Assembly: GCA_016710115.1 (NCBI GenBank)
Contig: JADJLN010000023.1
Coordinates: 1 to 26,154, forward strand
DNA length: 26,154 nt
DNA from: Saprospiraceae bacterium
GTDB taxonomy: Bacteria > Bacteroidota > Bacteroidia > Chitinophagales > Saprospiraceae
Reading direction: 5' to 3'
Numbering within the stretch: position 1 is the first letter of the stretch; every line of letters begins with the position of its first letter. Below, piece after piece: positions 1 to 9,831 of this stretch. A program made the position numbers and the translations under genes. The notes beneath the pieces are model-generated. The model had not been told where the DNA came from and did no database searches. It saw only the letters and a list, made by a program, of their open reading frames with translations.

Positions 1-1278
1 CCTCGTTCATGTTGATGACCTTCCCTGTCATCGCTGTTCCGCCCTGTTCATCGGGCGCTACATTCGCGGGTTCGCGAGGCAGCGACAGGAAGTCCTTGCG
101 CAGACCAATGTGATCCCCGATGAGTCTCTGCAGTCCATTCAGGTGGTCTAGACCTTGCCAATGAGTGGTTCGAACTGAATCGTTATCGGGAGCGCAACCG
201 CGAAGTGGTCCGGCTGGCCATGGGGTTGGGATTGATGCGGTCACTCTTTGTTGCCTTTGTCATCGCGATTTTCTTTGGCGCCATGTTCTATGTCCTCTCT
301 GGCGAGGCGCCCTGGATGGTTCAGGCAGAACAGATGGCCCGGGTGACCTGATCTCGTTTATCGTGATCACGGCCATCATCGGAGGTTCCATGGGCAGCCC
401 GGTGACCTGTACACACAAATGCTGCGCGCCATTGGTGCTTCCGATCGGCTGGCGGATCTGCTCATGATCCATGGGGAAATTCAAGAAGCCGACGCAAGCA
501 TGCTACCGGGCCGAGGTGATGGGTGTGTGGGGAGATCGAAATGAAGAATCTGTCGTTTTCCTATCCTTCCCGATCCAATCTGCCTTGTCTTGCAAGGTAT
601 TGGACTCGATATGAAAAAGTGGGCAGAAGATTGCATTGGTTGGAGTGTTCCGAGCAGGAAAATCCACCATCGTCCAATTGATCCTGCGGTTGTATCCTGC
701 TGAATCCGGTACTCTGTTTCTGGATGGCCGTGGATGTGAACCAGGATGGATCTGGCCGAATATCGTTGTCATTTTGCCATCGTCCCGCAGGAGGTGATGC
801 GGGCCGGCAAGGGACGATACGGGACAATATCCGATATGGCAACGTCCATGCATCCGAATCCGAAATTATCCGGGCGGTTGAATCTTCGAATTCCATGGAG
901 TTCATTCAGCAGTTTCCGGAAGGGCTGGATATTCTCGTAGGTGATCGTGGCATCAAGCTCTCGGCGGGCAGCGTCAACGGATTGCGATTGCCGGCGCATT
1001 CTTCGCGACCCGTCCATTCTGATCCTCGATGAAGCCACCCCCCCCTCGATGCCGAATCCGGAAAATGATCGTGCAGGATGCCTCAACCGGCTTCTCGAAG
1101 GGCGCACCGCCATTATTATTGCCCATCGACTGGCGACGATCCGGAATGCCGACAGGATCTGGCGTCCTCGAACACGGCAAGATCGTGGAATCCGGCAATC
1201 ACCGAACTTTCGATGATGCCGGAAGGCAGATACAGTCAATTGGCCCGATTGCAGTTTGACTCTCCCGTCGCTGCATGA
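1..1278 (+). CDS. MsbA-like ABC exporter (membrane + ATPase domains), 5' partial, frame-disrupted
   Basis: This is the C-terminal two thirds of a fused permease/ATPase of the ABCB/MsbA type, which exports lipid or hydrophobic substrates across the inner membrane as a homodimer. The start lies left of the window. Bases 1-480 encode the last transmembrane helices and coupling regions (for example MRSLFVAFVIAIFF near 236). The ATPase domain follows: a Walker A with AGKST near 648, a Q-loop near 785 (VPQE), a degraded LSAGQRQR-type signature near 957-985, Walker B ILILDEAT near 1018-1040 and the H-loop IIIAHRLATIRNAD near 1110-1150. No single frame covers it; at least eight frame changes are needed. 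The stop at 1276-1278 overlaps the next start in ATGA. Its place ahead of LPS genes fits a lipid flippase, but the substrate is inference. Confidence 0.85.
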
Positions 1279-1762
1279 AATATGCCTTGATCTTCCTCCC
1301 CGCCCTGTTGCTCCCCTGGCATGGCCGTCTGGATATTCCTGCTGCTGACCTGGGATTTCTCCTCGTGGGCACTCTTCCCAACAGCCGGTATTATTGCTCT
1401 GGGTAGTTGGCCCATTCATCGCCTGCTGAAACGCATACCACATCTGGAGGATCATTCACTGAGCTTTTTTCTGGCTGTCAGTCTATCTCATCATTCCGGC
1501 AGGGGCCATCACATTGTTGCTGAATCAGAGTTTGACTGGTCCGCACGAACTGTACCCGACAGGTTGTAGTGGATCGGTATCCTCTGAAAAACCGACGGCG
1601 CTCATGATACCTCGGATTTTCTGTGGGCAGACGATCATATCGTGAAAATGAAGGTTTCCAACAGATCCGTCTATCTTTGCCAACCCGGAGATTCGGTTGA
1701 GATTCATTTTTCGGGGACTGCTGGGGCCGGAATACCGAGATCATGCCGATCGAATACAATAA
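1275..1762 (+). CDS. Small hypothetical membrane protein, frame-disrupted
   Basis: I do not recognise a family. The start ATG at 1275 overlaps the ABC exporter stop (ATGA), so the two are probably translationally coupled. Reading through about three frame changes gives roughly 160 residues: an N-terminal hydrophobic stretch (MKYALIFLPALLLP), a second hydrophobic segment near 1321-1410 (AVWIFLLLTWDFSSWALF), a short charged loop with RLLKRIPHLEDHS, a third hydrophobic stretch near 1460-1530, then a soluble tail containing LLGPEYRDHADRIQ. The stop is at 1760-1762, inside the first codons of murB. I infer an inner-membrane protein of two or three spans with an extracytoplasmic or cytoplasmic tail. 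Function is unknown; position suggests an envelope role. Confidence 0.6.
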
Positions 1763-2741
1763 ATCCCTTCATCAGCTGAATACCTTCGGCATCGCAGCCC
1801 ACGTGTCGGGCCCATGCTCCCTTCACGGATGTTCGCTTCGGTTGAAAAGCCCTCTTTGAACAGGCTAATGCCGCTCCGTTCATCCTCGGTGGCGGCAGCA
1901 ATGTCCCTCTTGCCTGATAGGGATTGACCAATGGGTCCTGCACAACCGGATTTCCGGTATCCAGATAGTCTCACCAGCAGGGCATGAAGTCGTTCGCGCC
2001 GGGGCGGTGTCATCTGGCACGACCTCGCTCACTGGGCCGTGGAGCATGATAGCGGGGGCTTGAAAACTGGCCCCTCATCCCCGGCACAGTCGGTGCTGCC
2101 CCCATCCAGAATATTGGCGCTTATGGCATAGAACTGACCGACCGCTTCATCCAGCTCTCGGCCTCGGCACCGGACGTCCGGTACCATTCCGGACATTCGA
2201 CCATGCAGAATGTGCATTCGGTTATCGCGATTCCATATTCAAACAGAGCGAACGCGATCAGTGGTGATTCTGGATGTGGATCTCCGCTTGTCAACAAAAC
2301 CGACACTCGCCGGATTATGGGGCCATCCGGGAAGAATTGGAGAGAGACGGGATCGACAAACTGGATATCCGGATGTCTACGCCACCGTTGTAACATCCGC
2401 CAGCAAATTGCCAGATCCGAAGGTGATCTGGCAACGCCGGCAGTTTTTCAAGAATCGGTCATTCCAATGGCGGAATTCCTGGAGTCTGAAAGAACGCTTT
2501 CCCAGCTGCCCGGCTATGTGGTCGATGCATCATCCATGAAGGTACCCGCCGGATGGCTCATCGACCAGGCCGGCCTGGAAAGGTCAACGACGTGGACCTG
2601 GGGTGTCCACGACAGGCAGGCTCTGGTGATCGTCAATCACGGGGAGCAACATCGGCAGAAATACGGAATCTGGCTGCCGAGACGACGGACATTCAGGCGC
2701 GATACGATATCCTGCTCGAGCAGGAGGTCAATATTCTCTGA
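1743..2741 (+). CDS. murB: UDP-N-acetylenolpyruvoylglucosamine reductase MurB, frame-disrupted
   Basis: MurB is the FAD- and NADPH-dependent cytoplasmic enzyme that reduces UDP-GlcNAc-enolpyruvate to UDP-N-acetylmuramate, the second committed step of peptidoglycan precursor synthesis. The start at 1743 gives MPIEYNKSLHQLNTFGI, the typical opening. Visible family motifs are the FAD-binding LGGGSNV near 1885-1910, the IPGTVGAAPIQNIGAYGIEL region near 2075-2130, the FRTFDHAECAFGYRDSIFK region near 2190-2245 (partly out of frame), a degraded GSFFKNP near 2435-2460 carrying the proton-donor serine, and PAGWLIDQAGL then GVHDRQALVIVNH near 2545-2640. About 333 residues matches the longer, E. coli-like class. 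Several single-base shifts break it, yet an essential gene with this motif retention is most likely functional in the organism. Next gene starts 87 bp downstream. Confidence 0.93.
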
Positions 2742-2828
2742 TCTGCACACTCACGACACTTCGAGTTTCACGCACCCGTTTCATCCGAAGAAACTACTTT
2801 TATGGTTCATCATTACCCTTCCTTGCCC

Positions 2829-3609
2829 ATGCGTCGGACCTCTCTTGTTTCCCTGACGGTGATCCTCTCAGTCCTGGGCCTGACTACTGCCTGTCTTCGG
2901 ACAAGGGCGTTATCTCGAGCAACAGGCGCTGAATGAATCCCCGATGTTGTTCTTCAATGCCAACTATGCCCTACTCACCCCGTCGGACATTCTCGCCGAG
3001 CGATTCGGTACCGGTTTTTCAGCCGGTGGTCAGGTCGAGCTCATGACGTGGCCGGGAAACTGGATCATCGGCATCGATGGCCAAGTCGGGTTTGCCGGAA
3101 AGTGCGGGGAGAATGTGATCGACTTCCTCCAGGGACGAGGATGGCAATATCATCGGTCATCAGTCTGTCGGTTTCTCAGGCCTTCCTCCAGCAGCGTCTG
3201 GTGTCGGGCAAACTCACTGTTGGCAAACTGATTCCATTGGTGAAAGCCAACAAACGATCAGGACTTCGACTTGTGTTGGGAGGCGGCTATCAGGTACACT
3301 GGATCAAGGTGAATGATGAACTCAAATCGCTTTGCAGATCGAGGCGAATATGGCAAGGGATATGACCGGTTGACCGGTGGTTTCCTTGTTTCGGAATTCA
3401 TCGGGTATCAACATGTCAGCCTCAATCGTCGCCTCAACTTCTATGCGGGGTCGACTTTGGGCAGGCGTTCGGATCGAGCCTGCGATCCTATGATTATTCC
3501 ACCATGCAGGCAGACAAACGTTCCGGGGGAAGATATCACCACGACATTCAGATTGGGCTGGTGTATCCCGCTCTGGACCGGAACAGGCACCACAGACATT
3601 TATTACTAG
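2829..3609 (+). CDS. Small outer-membrane beta-barrel-like protein, frame-disrupted
   Basis: An exported protein of about 260 residues. The start at 2829 gives a signal peptide (MRRTSLVSLTVILSVLGL followed by a short Ala/Cys region). The rest alternates hydrophobic and polar residues with many glycines and aromatics, as in small barrels: for example FFNANYALLTPSDILAERF, then VELMTWPGNWIIGIDGQVGF, then LRLVLGGGYQVHWIKVND, LNRRLNFYAG and a terminal IGLVYPLWTGTGTTDIYY, which ends in an aromatic residue as outer-membrane barrels do. No family can be named with confidence. About four frame changes are needed (near 2895, 3150, 3345 and 3460). The next gene starts 3 bp after the stop, so it is part of the operon that makes lipid A core precursors. 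Confidence 0.7.
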
Positions 3610-3612
3610 GAT

Positions 3613-4757
3613 TTGTCCAATTCGATCGTGCTTCGTTTGTATGGATTATTGACCGCTTTAGTCAGTGCTTGGATGCCTTTGGTGGCTGCATGGAACACCA
3701 GGGTCAGGGCATTCCAGCATGTGCGAAAAAGGAACTCTTCTCAGGTCATTCCCAATGACAGGAAAGTGATCTGGATGCACTGTTCCTCTCTGGGTGAGTT
3801 CGAACAGGAAGGCCGGTATGGGAAGGGATGAAGAATATCTACCCGGAGGCTTATTTCCTGCTCAGTTTTTTCTCCAGATCCGGGTATGACCGGCAGAAGA
3901 ACAATATCACCTCAGATCAGGTCGTCTGTCTCCCCGGAAATCCGGTCTCATGCCAATTGATGGATCTAGTGCATCCCGACCTGATCCCTGGGTGAAGTAT
4001 TGGGCGCGGCCATTTCGTGAACTGATCCTCAAGGCAAGAATGATTGCGGTGCAGGATCAGGACTGCCTGGACATCCTGCGCCAGTGGGGGTATACGCAGC
4101 CTCTCCTCGCCGGCGATCCGCGAATCGATCGGGTCCTGAAAATTGCATCCTCACCAGCTCATGACCCCTGGATCGAGGCATTTACTGCCGGGCAGAAAAC
4201 CGTTGTCTGTGGCAGCGTCTGGGATGAAGATGTGAACATCCTCCGGCAAGCCATGCATTCGGAAATCATGACAGGCTGGCGCTGGATACTGGCCCCTCAC
4301 GATCTTTCGGAAGAACGGATACAGCGCATCCTGGATCTCTGTGGACCTGTAGTAGTGCGTTATACAGCCGCTGGTGATCGTGAGCCTGGAGAAGTCCAGG
4401 TGATGGTCCTGGATACCATTGGCATGCTCAATCAGGTGTATCGATGGGGACAGATCGCTGGGTCGGTGGCGGGTTCGGTCGTTCAGTACAACCTCCTCGA
4501 GCCCGCGGCATATGGACTGCCCGTTCTGTTTGGGCCCAACCATGCCAAATTTCCGGAAGCAGCAGGTCTGATCGGGGGCTGGTGGCGGATTTGAGGTCAG
4601 GAATGCGAATGAACTCAAACCGATCATGAACCGGTTGAATGAAGATGCCTATCGCCAGACTGCCGGTGATTCTGCCCGAAATGGCTGGACGATCATGTGT
4701 GAGCAACCGCCACGATCCTGGCAGAATGCCGTCATATCCTCGGTGAATAATCCGTAA
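3613..4757 (+). CDS. waaA: 3-deoxy-D-manno-octulosonic-acid (Kdo) transferase, frame-disrupted, with internal deletion
   Basis: WaaA/KdtA transfers Kdo from CMP-Kdo onto lipid IVA at the cytoplasmic face of the inner membrane. An N-terminal hydrophobic anchor (about residues 4-28) is followed by HCSSLGEFEQ near 3778-3808, whose GE glutamate is the family's catalytic base. FLLSFFSRSGYD and LPGNPVSCQLMD-like motifs follow. The C-terminal GT-B half is intact: VVCGSVWDEDVNIL near 4202, LAPHDLSEERI near 4290, GGGFGRSV then NLLEPAAYGLPVLFGPNHAKF near 4465-4555, the CMP-sugar binding site. About 380 codons are present where Bacteroidota homologues usually have just over 400. The missing part lies near 3985-4000, where the family's VKYEFW segment jumps straight to KYWARPFREL. 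At least five frameshifts are present. The next gene starts 11 bp downstream. Confidence 0.92.
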
Positions 4758-4767
4758 TATTGCGCCG

Positions 4768-5763
4768 ATGTCTGCTTCCCGTTCCCAAAGGTTACAATCC
4801 TTCGCTGATCTGCGGGTCCTCATCACGGGCGATGTGATGATCGACCGGTATGTGCCGGGGCAGTACGTCGAGTATCGCCGGAAGCACCAGTACCTGTTGT
4901 CGAATTCCGATCCAGTTCATCCCGTTTGGGAGGGCTGCCAATGTCGCGCTCAATGTTCGCGAAATGGGTGCAGAACCTGTGCTGGTGGCGGTTGTCGGTG
5001 CCGATGCGGAAGCAGTCGAACTCGAGCGCCTCGTCGAAGAAGCGGGACTGTCTGATCACAGTTTTCTCATCCGTGAAGAGGGTCGGCGGACCACGATCAA
5101 ACCCGGATCGTGCAGGCAACCAGCATCTCTTGCGGGTGGACGCCGAAGACACACATCCCGTCAGCGCGGACAGTGTCCGGCAGTTGATGGAAAACTGGAA
5201 GTCGAACTCCAGCGAGAGCGGGTCGATGTGATTATCCTGCAGGACTACGACAAGGGCGTGCTGTCTCCCGACATGATCCAATCGGTGATAACACTGGCGA
5301 AGCAATTCGAGATCCTTGTGACTGTCGATCCGAAGTTCCGGCATTTTCTGCAGTATTCGTCCACCTTATTCAAGCCCAATCTGAAAGAACTTTCAGAGGG
5401 ACTTGCTCGGAGATCGCACCGGTACAAGCAGACCTTGAACTGGCCGTGATCGAAAGCTGGCGGAAGCCATGCCCCATCAGTACTCTGCTTGATCACGTTG
5501 TCGGAGAAAGGGATCTTCTGGTTTGATCATTCCCGAATGAAGGGCGGGATCATCCTCCGGCTACACGGGATATCGTCGATGTCTGGGGCAGGAGATACCG
5601 TGATCGCCATCGCTTCCATGGTGCTGGCCAATGAAGTTTCCCGGATCAGGTTGCAGCCATTACCAGCCTTGCCGGAGGTCTGTGGTTTGCGAACGGGTCG
5701 GGGGTGGTTCCGGTGGATGCTCAGGCATTGAACAGGGAGGTGGAACGCCCCAATTTGCATTGA
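4768..5763 (+). CDS. rfaE1: D-glycero-beta-D-manno-heptose-7-phosphate kinase (PfkB family), frame-disrupted
   Basis: A PfkB/ribokinase-fold sugar kinase matching the kinase half of HldE/RfaE, which phosphorylates heptose 7-phosphate at C1 on the way to ADP-heptose for the LPS core. The start at 4768 gives the opening VLITGDVMIDRYVPGQ; the family pattern VRRVSPEAPVPV is visible but scrambled near 4865-4900. GGAANVALNVREMGAEPVLVAVVGAD follows near 4929-5005, then TTIKTR near 5090, IILQDYDKGVL near 5231-5265, TVDPKFRHF near 5320 and FKPNLKEL near 5370. The catalytic C-terminal SGAGDTV is near 5582-5600. The C-terminal nucleotidyltransferase of bifunctional HldE is absent, which is usual for Bacteroidota. 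About six frame changes. It is the last gene of the operon. Confidence 0.88.
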
Positions 5764-5902
5764 GATGGACAATCTCTGTGTAACATTCACGACAGTTCTC
5801 GGTTTGTCCCGTTCATTTTGAAAGATTCTCCTTATTTTTCGGCAATTCTCTTTACAACTAAAAAAAACTGTGCTCTGGCAAGAATCAAACCCTTTACAAT
5901 TG

Positions 5903-8324
5903 ATGAATGTCTTACTATCCGGAATGTTGGTGTTACTCACCATCGCAGTCGGCACAGCCTGCCAACGACGACTGTTCTGGTGCTATCGAACTGACGATTG
6001 CGGATAGCCAGGAAATATGCCGTTCTGGTAGACGGGGATACCCGGAATACCGTGGATGAGGCTGCCGCTGGCATTCCTGTTTGCTCCGGCAACTTCTACA
6101 GAGATGCTGTTTGGTATAAGTTCACGCTCCCCGGCACCACCTATTCAAACGGATTCTCAGTGAGGCTCTACTATGGCGATCAGCCGGATGACTTTGCAAG
6201 TCCGGGTGTTGCCGTGTACGAATCCCTGTGATGCCGGATCCGTAACGCGCCCCTTTACTGTGCCAATGCCCCAACTGGTGACGTTTGTTCTTTTCGGAGG
6301 AGTGTCCTGAATTGGTGGCTGGTGCGCCTACTATATCCGCGTCTGGTCAAACTCCGGGCCTGCTGCCAACTGGCAGGAGGGATGGGGTACGTTCCGTATC
6401 GCGGCTTACGCCAATGAGCCACCTGCAGAGGTCTATAATGTGCTCTGGAATGACGGCGAATTTAATGGTGGCTTCAACGGTTGGACCACCGAAGGCGTTC
6501 TGTGTAGCAATGACGGCGAAGGAAATCCTGTGGATGCTTCCAACGCATTGTGGGAGTGGGCCATTGACGGTCTGACCAAAGGTGCCCTGTGGGCCGGTCA
6601 GCGGATCGGTTCACGTACATCTTGCAATGGCGCTGTGGTCTTTGACTCCGACTATCTGGATAACGGTGGCGTTGCCAACAACTTTGGATTCGGCCCATGC
6701 CCAGCCAACGGGGAAGGTTCCATTACTTCTCCGGCTATCGACCTCAGTGGCTTCAATGTTGCCGGTGTATCCCTGTTGTTCCACCAGCGGACAACAGCAG
6801 TTCCAGAGTGCCCTACTTTGTAGAGTATTCCCGGACAATGGAAACAGCTGGATCTCCATCGAGATCACCAGAGGTAAAGCGTTCACAACCGCAACACCTC
6901 CGGTGTCAACCCGACATTTGACGGTCAGACCCGTGTGCCACTACCGGGTGCAGCCGGTTCGTCCAACCTGCGTATTCGTTTCCGTATTGAGGCAAACTAC
7001 TACTGGGCTATCGACGATGTCCAGATCGTAGAGACCGAGTGCAACAACATGCGTGCGAATGATTTTGCTGCCATTGCTCCGAATGCCGTCTGGCAGATCG
7101 ACCAGCTGCATGACTTTGGTGCCATGATCGACATCGAAAACGTCGGCGCTTGCAGCCAGACGGGCGTTGCTGTAGATTTTGAAGTAACGGATGAAGGCGG
7201 CAATGTCGTTGCATCGGGTACAAAGGACTACGGAACCATTCAGAACGATTCCATCTCTGAGAACGATCCATTCAATCAGTGTTTCAACCTGCCAGGCGAT
7301 GCCATGGGCGTGTATACGCTGACCTACACGGTTCGTTCGGATTCAGCCGATTTTGACAATACCAACAACACCCAGACCTCTCGTTTCATGATCAGCGATG
7401 GTCAGATGGCGAAGGAGATTCCTGGTGGTGTGTATTCCGGTCTCCGTCCGGTCGCCACAAGCGGTAGCCCTGGATTATGCCATGGGTAACTACTACTACA
7501 TTGTGAATGGTACAGACTATGAAGTTTGTACTGTAGAAGTGGGTGTTTCCAATGCTGATGATATGGCGCCATCCGTTCTGGGTGCTCAGGCCAGCATCAT
7601 TATCTATCTGTACGAGTGGCAGGATACCAACGGTGATGGCGAGTGCCAGACTGGCAGCGAAACACTGGTAGCCGGCTTCTCTCAGTATGATTTCCAGGAT
7701 GGTGATCCGGCAAATGCCATATTCACTATTGATTTGTTCAACGAGGACCTTGAGCCTTGTGTGCAGCTGAAGGATGACACCAAATACATCCTCGCAGTGC
7801 AGTATCAAGAGCCCGCGGGTATTACACCTCAGACAGCGCCACTCTTCCTGTTGATGAGCGGTGAATTCAACTATGCAGCAACTCGTCTGATGACAGCTCC
7901 TGTTGACGCAGGTGGACTGGGTCAGTGCACAGAAGCCTATGGTGAATTCCTGAATGCCGGTCTGGCCGATGATATCCTCAATAACGGAGCGTTCAATACG
8001 GGTGAAGTTCCTGTTTTGCGTTTGAATCTGACACTGGTTGACGGCATAGAAGACGAGCCTCTGGCTGATGACAACAAGATCAGCATCCTGCCGAATCCGG
8101 TCAGTGATCTGTTGTCTGTCAACATGGACTTCGTACAGAACATGGATCAGATCAACATCCGCATCAGTGATATCACAGGGAAGGCCCTGTTGACACAGAC
8201 CCTGTCTGGTGTTCAGCAGACCACATGGACCCACAGCGTCAGCGATCTGGCCAACGGATCCTACTTCCTGTACATCACGACACCTCAGGGTGTGCGCACA
8301 GAGAAGTTTGTGATCCAGCACTAA
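5903..8324 (+). CDS. T9SS-secreted multidomain protein A (type A C-terminal sorting domain), frame-disrupted 5' half
   Basis: A secreted or surface-anchored protein of about 805 residues. The start at 5903 gives a signal peptide (MNVLLSGMLVLLTIAVGTA) followed, after a shift, by the PANDDCSGAI motif common in Saprospiria. Module 1 (about residues 20-180) contains GDTRNTVDE and DAVWYKF. Module 2 (about 185-370) contains NDGEFNGGFNGWTTEG, GQRIGSRTSCNGAVVFDSDY and a jelly-roll-like end RIRFRIEANYYWAIDDV. Module 3 (about 380-500) resembles an Ig-like CARDB fold. Module 4 carries the acidic loop DTNGDGECQTGSE (about 574). The last ~80 residues are a type A sorting domain: ISILPNPVSDLLSV, NIRISDITGKALLTQTLSG, then FVIQH at the end. 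The frame is broken at several places before 7480 and intact afterwards. Function beyond export is unknown. Confidence 0.9.
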
Positions 8325-8356
8325 GCCGGAATGAATATCTCTGAGTAGAATATCAA

Positions 8357-8395
8357 AGAGCCATTCACCTTCGGGTGGATGGCTCTTTTTCTTTT
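8357..8395 (+). terminator. Rho-independent terminator after gene A
   Basis: A 13-bp stem, AGAGCCATTCACC at 8357-8369 with GGTGGATGGCTCT at 8374-8386, has one T-G wobble and closes on a C(TTCG)G tetraloop. It is followed by TTTTTCTTTT. It lies 33 bp after the stop of gene A, so A and B are probably transcribed separately or with attenuated read-through. Confidence 0.9.
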
Positions 8396-8432
8396 ATAGA
8401 TCCCAGGTGCCGGGATCACAAATCGACTGAAA

Positions 8433-9778
8433 ATGCGTACATTATTCAACCCGGCCCAAGTTTATCTGGGATCCCTTTTCTTCTTTTTCCTTTCAAGTTT
8501 TATCCTGTCGAATATTGGATTTGCGCAATGTGAAGGTGTCAAGGCGACAACTAACTTTGCCATACCGCCATATGCGATGTGGCATCGTGCGCAATTAACA
8601 GACTTTCCAGCCTATCTGGAGGTCGAAGTGGATCCTGCATGTGGGCCAGTTTCCTCTACAATTTCATTCCAGATCTGGCATGAGAACGGAGATACCGTTG
8701 TTTCTATTCCGAATCTGGAAGGGATGGGTGCCATCCTGGGTGTTGAGCTTCCCCTCAGGTACAAAACGGGAATTATACCGGACGCTATAAGGTGACTTCC
8801 GACCTTTTCGGTGACGACCTTTCTGATAATGAACAGACGTTTGAGTTTGTCTTGTCTTCAGAACGATTTGCCAAAGAAATTCATGGTGGTCCGTTGATTG
8901 ATCTCCCGGCATATCAGAAAGGGACACACTGGTTCGGATATCATTTTGTCTTTTCAAATATCGAGTATACAGGTGATTTGGATTTGACTTATTTGGATGT
9001 TGAAGTTGGTGTGGCAAATGCCTCGGATCTTGTCCCTGGTGCTCCCGGCGATCCAGCTGTTATAAATGCCTTTTTATACGAGTGGCAAGATTTGAATCAG
9101 AATAACAACGTCGATCTTGCGGAAGAAACAGCCATCATGGGATTTGGGCAGTACTGCTTTAAGGCAGGGGATGAAGGAAAGACATTGTTTCAATTTCCAC
9201 TGTATAACACCGATCTAGAGCCAAGTATTGACATCAAAGAAGGGACCCGATATATTTTATTTGCCCAGCCGGTTGGTCCAGAAGGCTCTCTGGCTCCCCC
9301 AAGAGGGTTGTACAGTGTGGTTCATGATTATGCTACTACAGATTCCTTAAATGCCCTTCAACCTGGTGGAGGTACATGGAGTGGCTGTACGGGGCAATTG
9401 GGAAGCGGCTTGTATGCAAATCCACTTTTTGGAGAACAGCCAGTAGTTTCCACAGATACATTGCCTGTAGTGCGGTTAATACTGCCACAATACACAGTTA
9501 GAACAAATGAATTGGTTCAGAAAGAGGAACTCGTTACATTAAAATCGAACCTGGTCGCAAATCAGATGGAGCTCCAGTTCAATGAAGCAGAGGCAGGGCA
9601 ACCTACCGATCTGATCATCTTTTCCATGGAAGGGAGAATTGTTTTTCAGACCACAATGCAAGCGATACAAGGTGAATCTTTTCCTATTCCAGTTGACTAT
9701 TTATCACCGGGCATGTATGGCGTCACAGTGATCACGGGCTCCCGAATACAAACAGAAAAAATGATGATTTGTCGATAG
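8433..9778 (+). CDS. T9SS-type secreted protein B, shortened paralogue, one frameshift
   Basis: About 448 residues. The start at 8433 gives a clear signal peptide with a strongly hydrophobic core (LGSLFFFFLSSFILSNIGFA, then Q). The mature part begins directly with the module that follows the jelly-roll in A and C: CEGVKATTNFAIPPYAMWHRAQLTDFPAYLEVEV matches A's region around AIAPNAVWQIDQLHDFGAMIDIEN. The FAKEIHGG, LDVEVGVANASDLVPG, FLYEWQDLNQNNNVD and LEPSIDIKEGTRYILFAQ segments align with A and C, so it equals A minus about 375 N-terminal residues. The last ~85 residues look like a diverged sorting domain (GRIVFQTTMQ, SPGMYGVTVITGSRIQTEKMMICR) without the PNP motif. One frameshift lies near 8750-8775 (AGYRYK/NYTGRYK junction). 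It is richer in A+T than A. Export through T9SS is inferred. Confidence 0.85.
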
Positions 9779-9831
9779 CCTTGAATGAGAAAGGGTAAAA
9801 TTTTAATTGCAACTCCCTCAGAAATTAGCTC

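Noticed and set aside
1..1278. True pseudogene of an ABC transporter
   Set aside because: All ATPase motifs remain in order, and the neighbouring essential genes show the same indel pattern, so a local sequence-quality cause is more likely.
5803..5840. Promoter for gene A with TTTG and TATTTTTC
   Set aside because: TATTTTTC misses the last base of TAnnTTTG and the nearby TTTG words are 12 and 26 nt away, not about 19.
7392..8321. 309-codon open frame on the minus strand opposite gene A
   Set aside because: It mirrors the strongly coding plus frame of gene A, has Cys/Gln/Ile-rich composition with no domain, and exists because the sense codon use avoids antisense stops.
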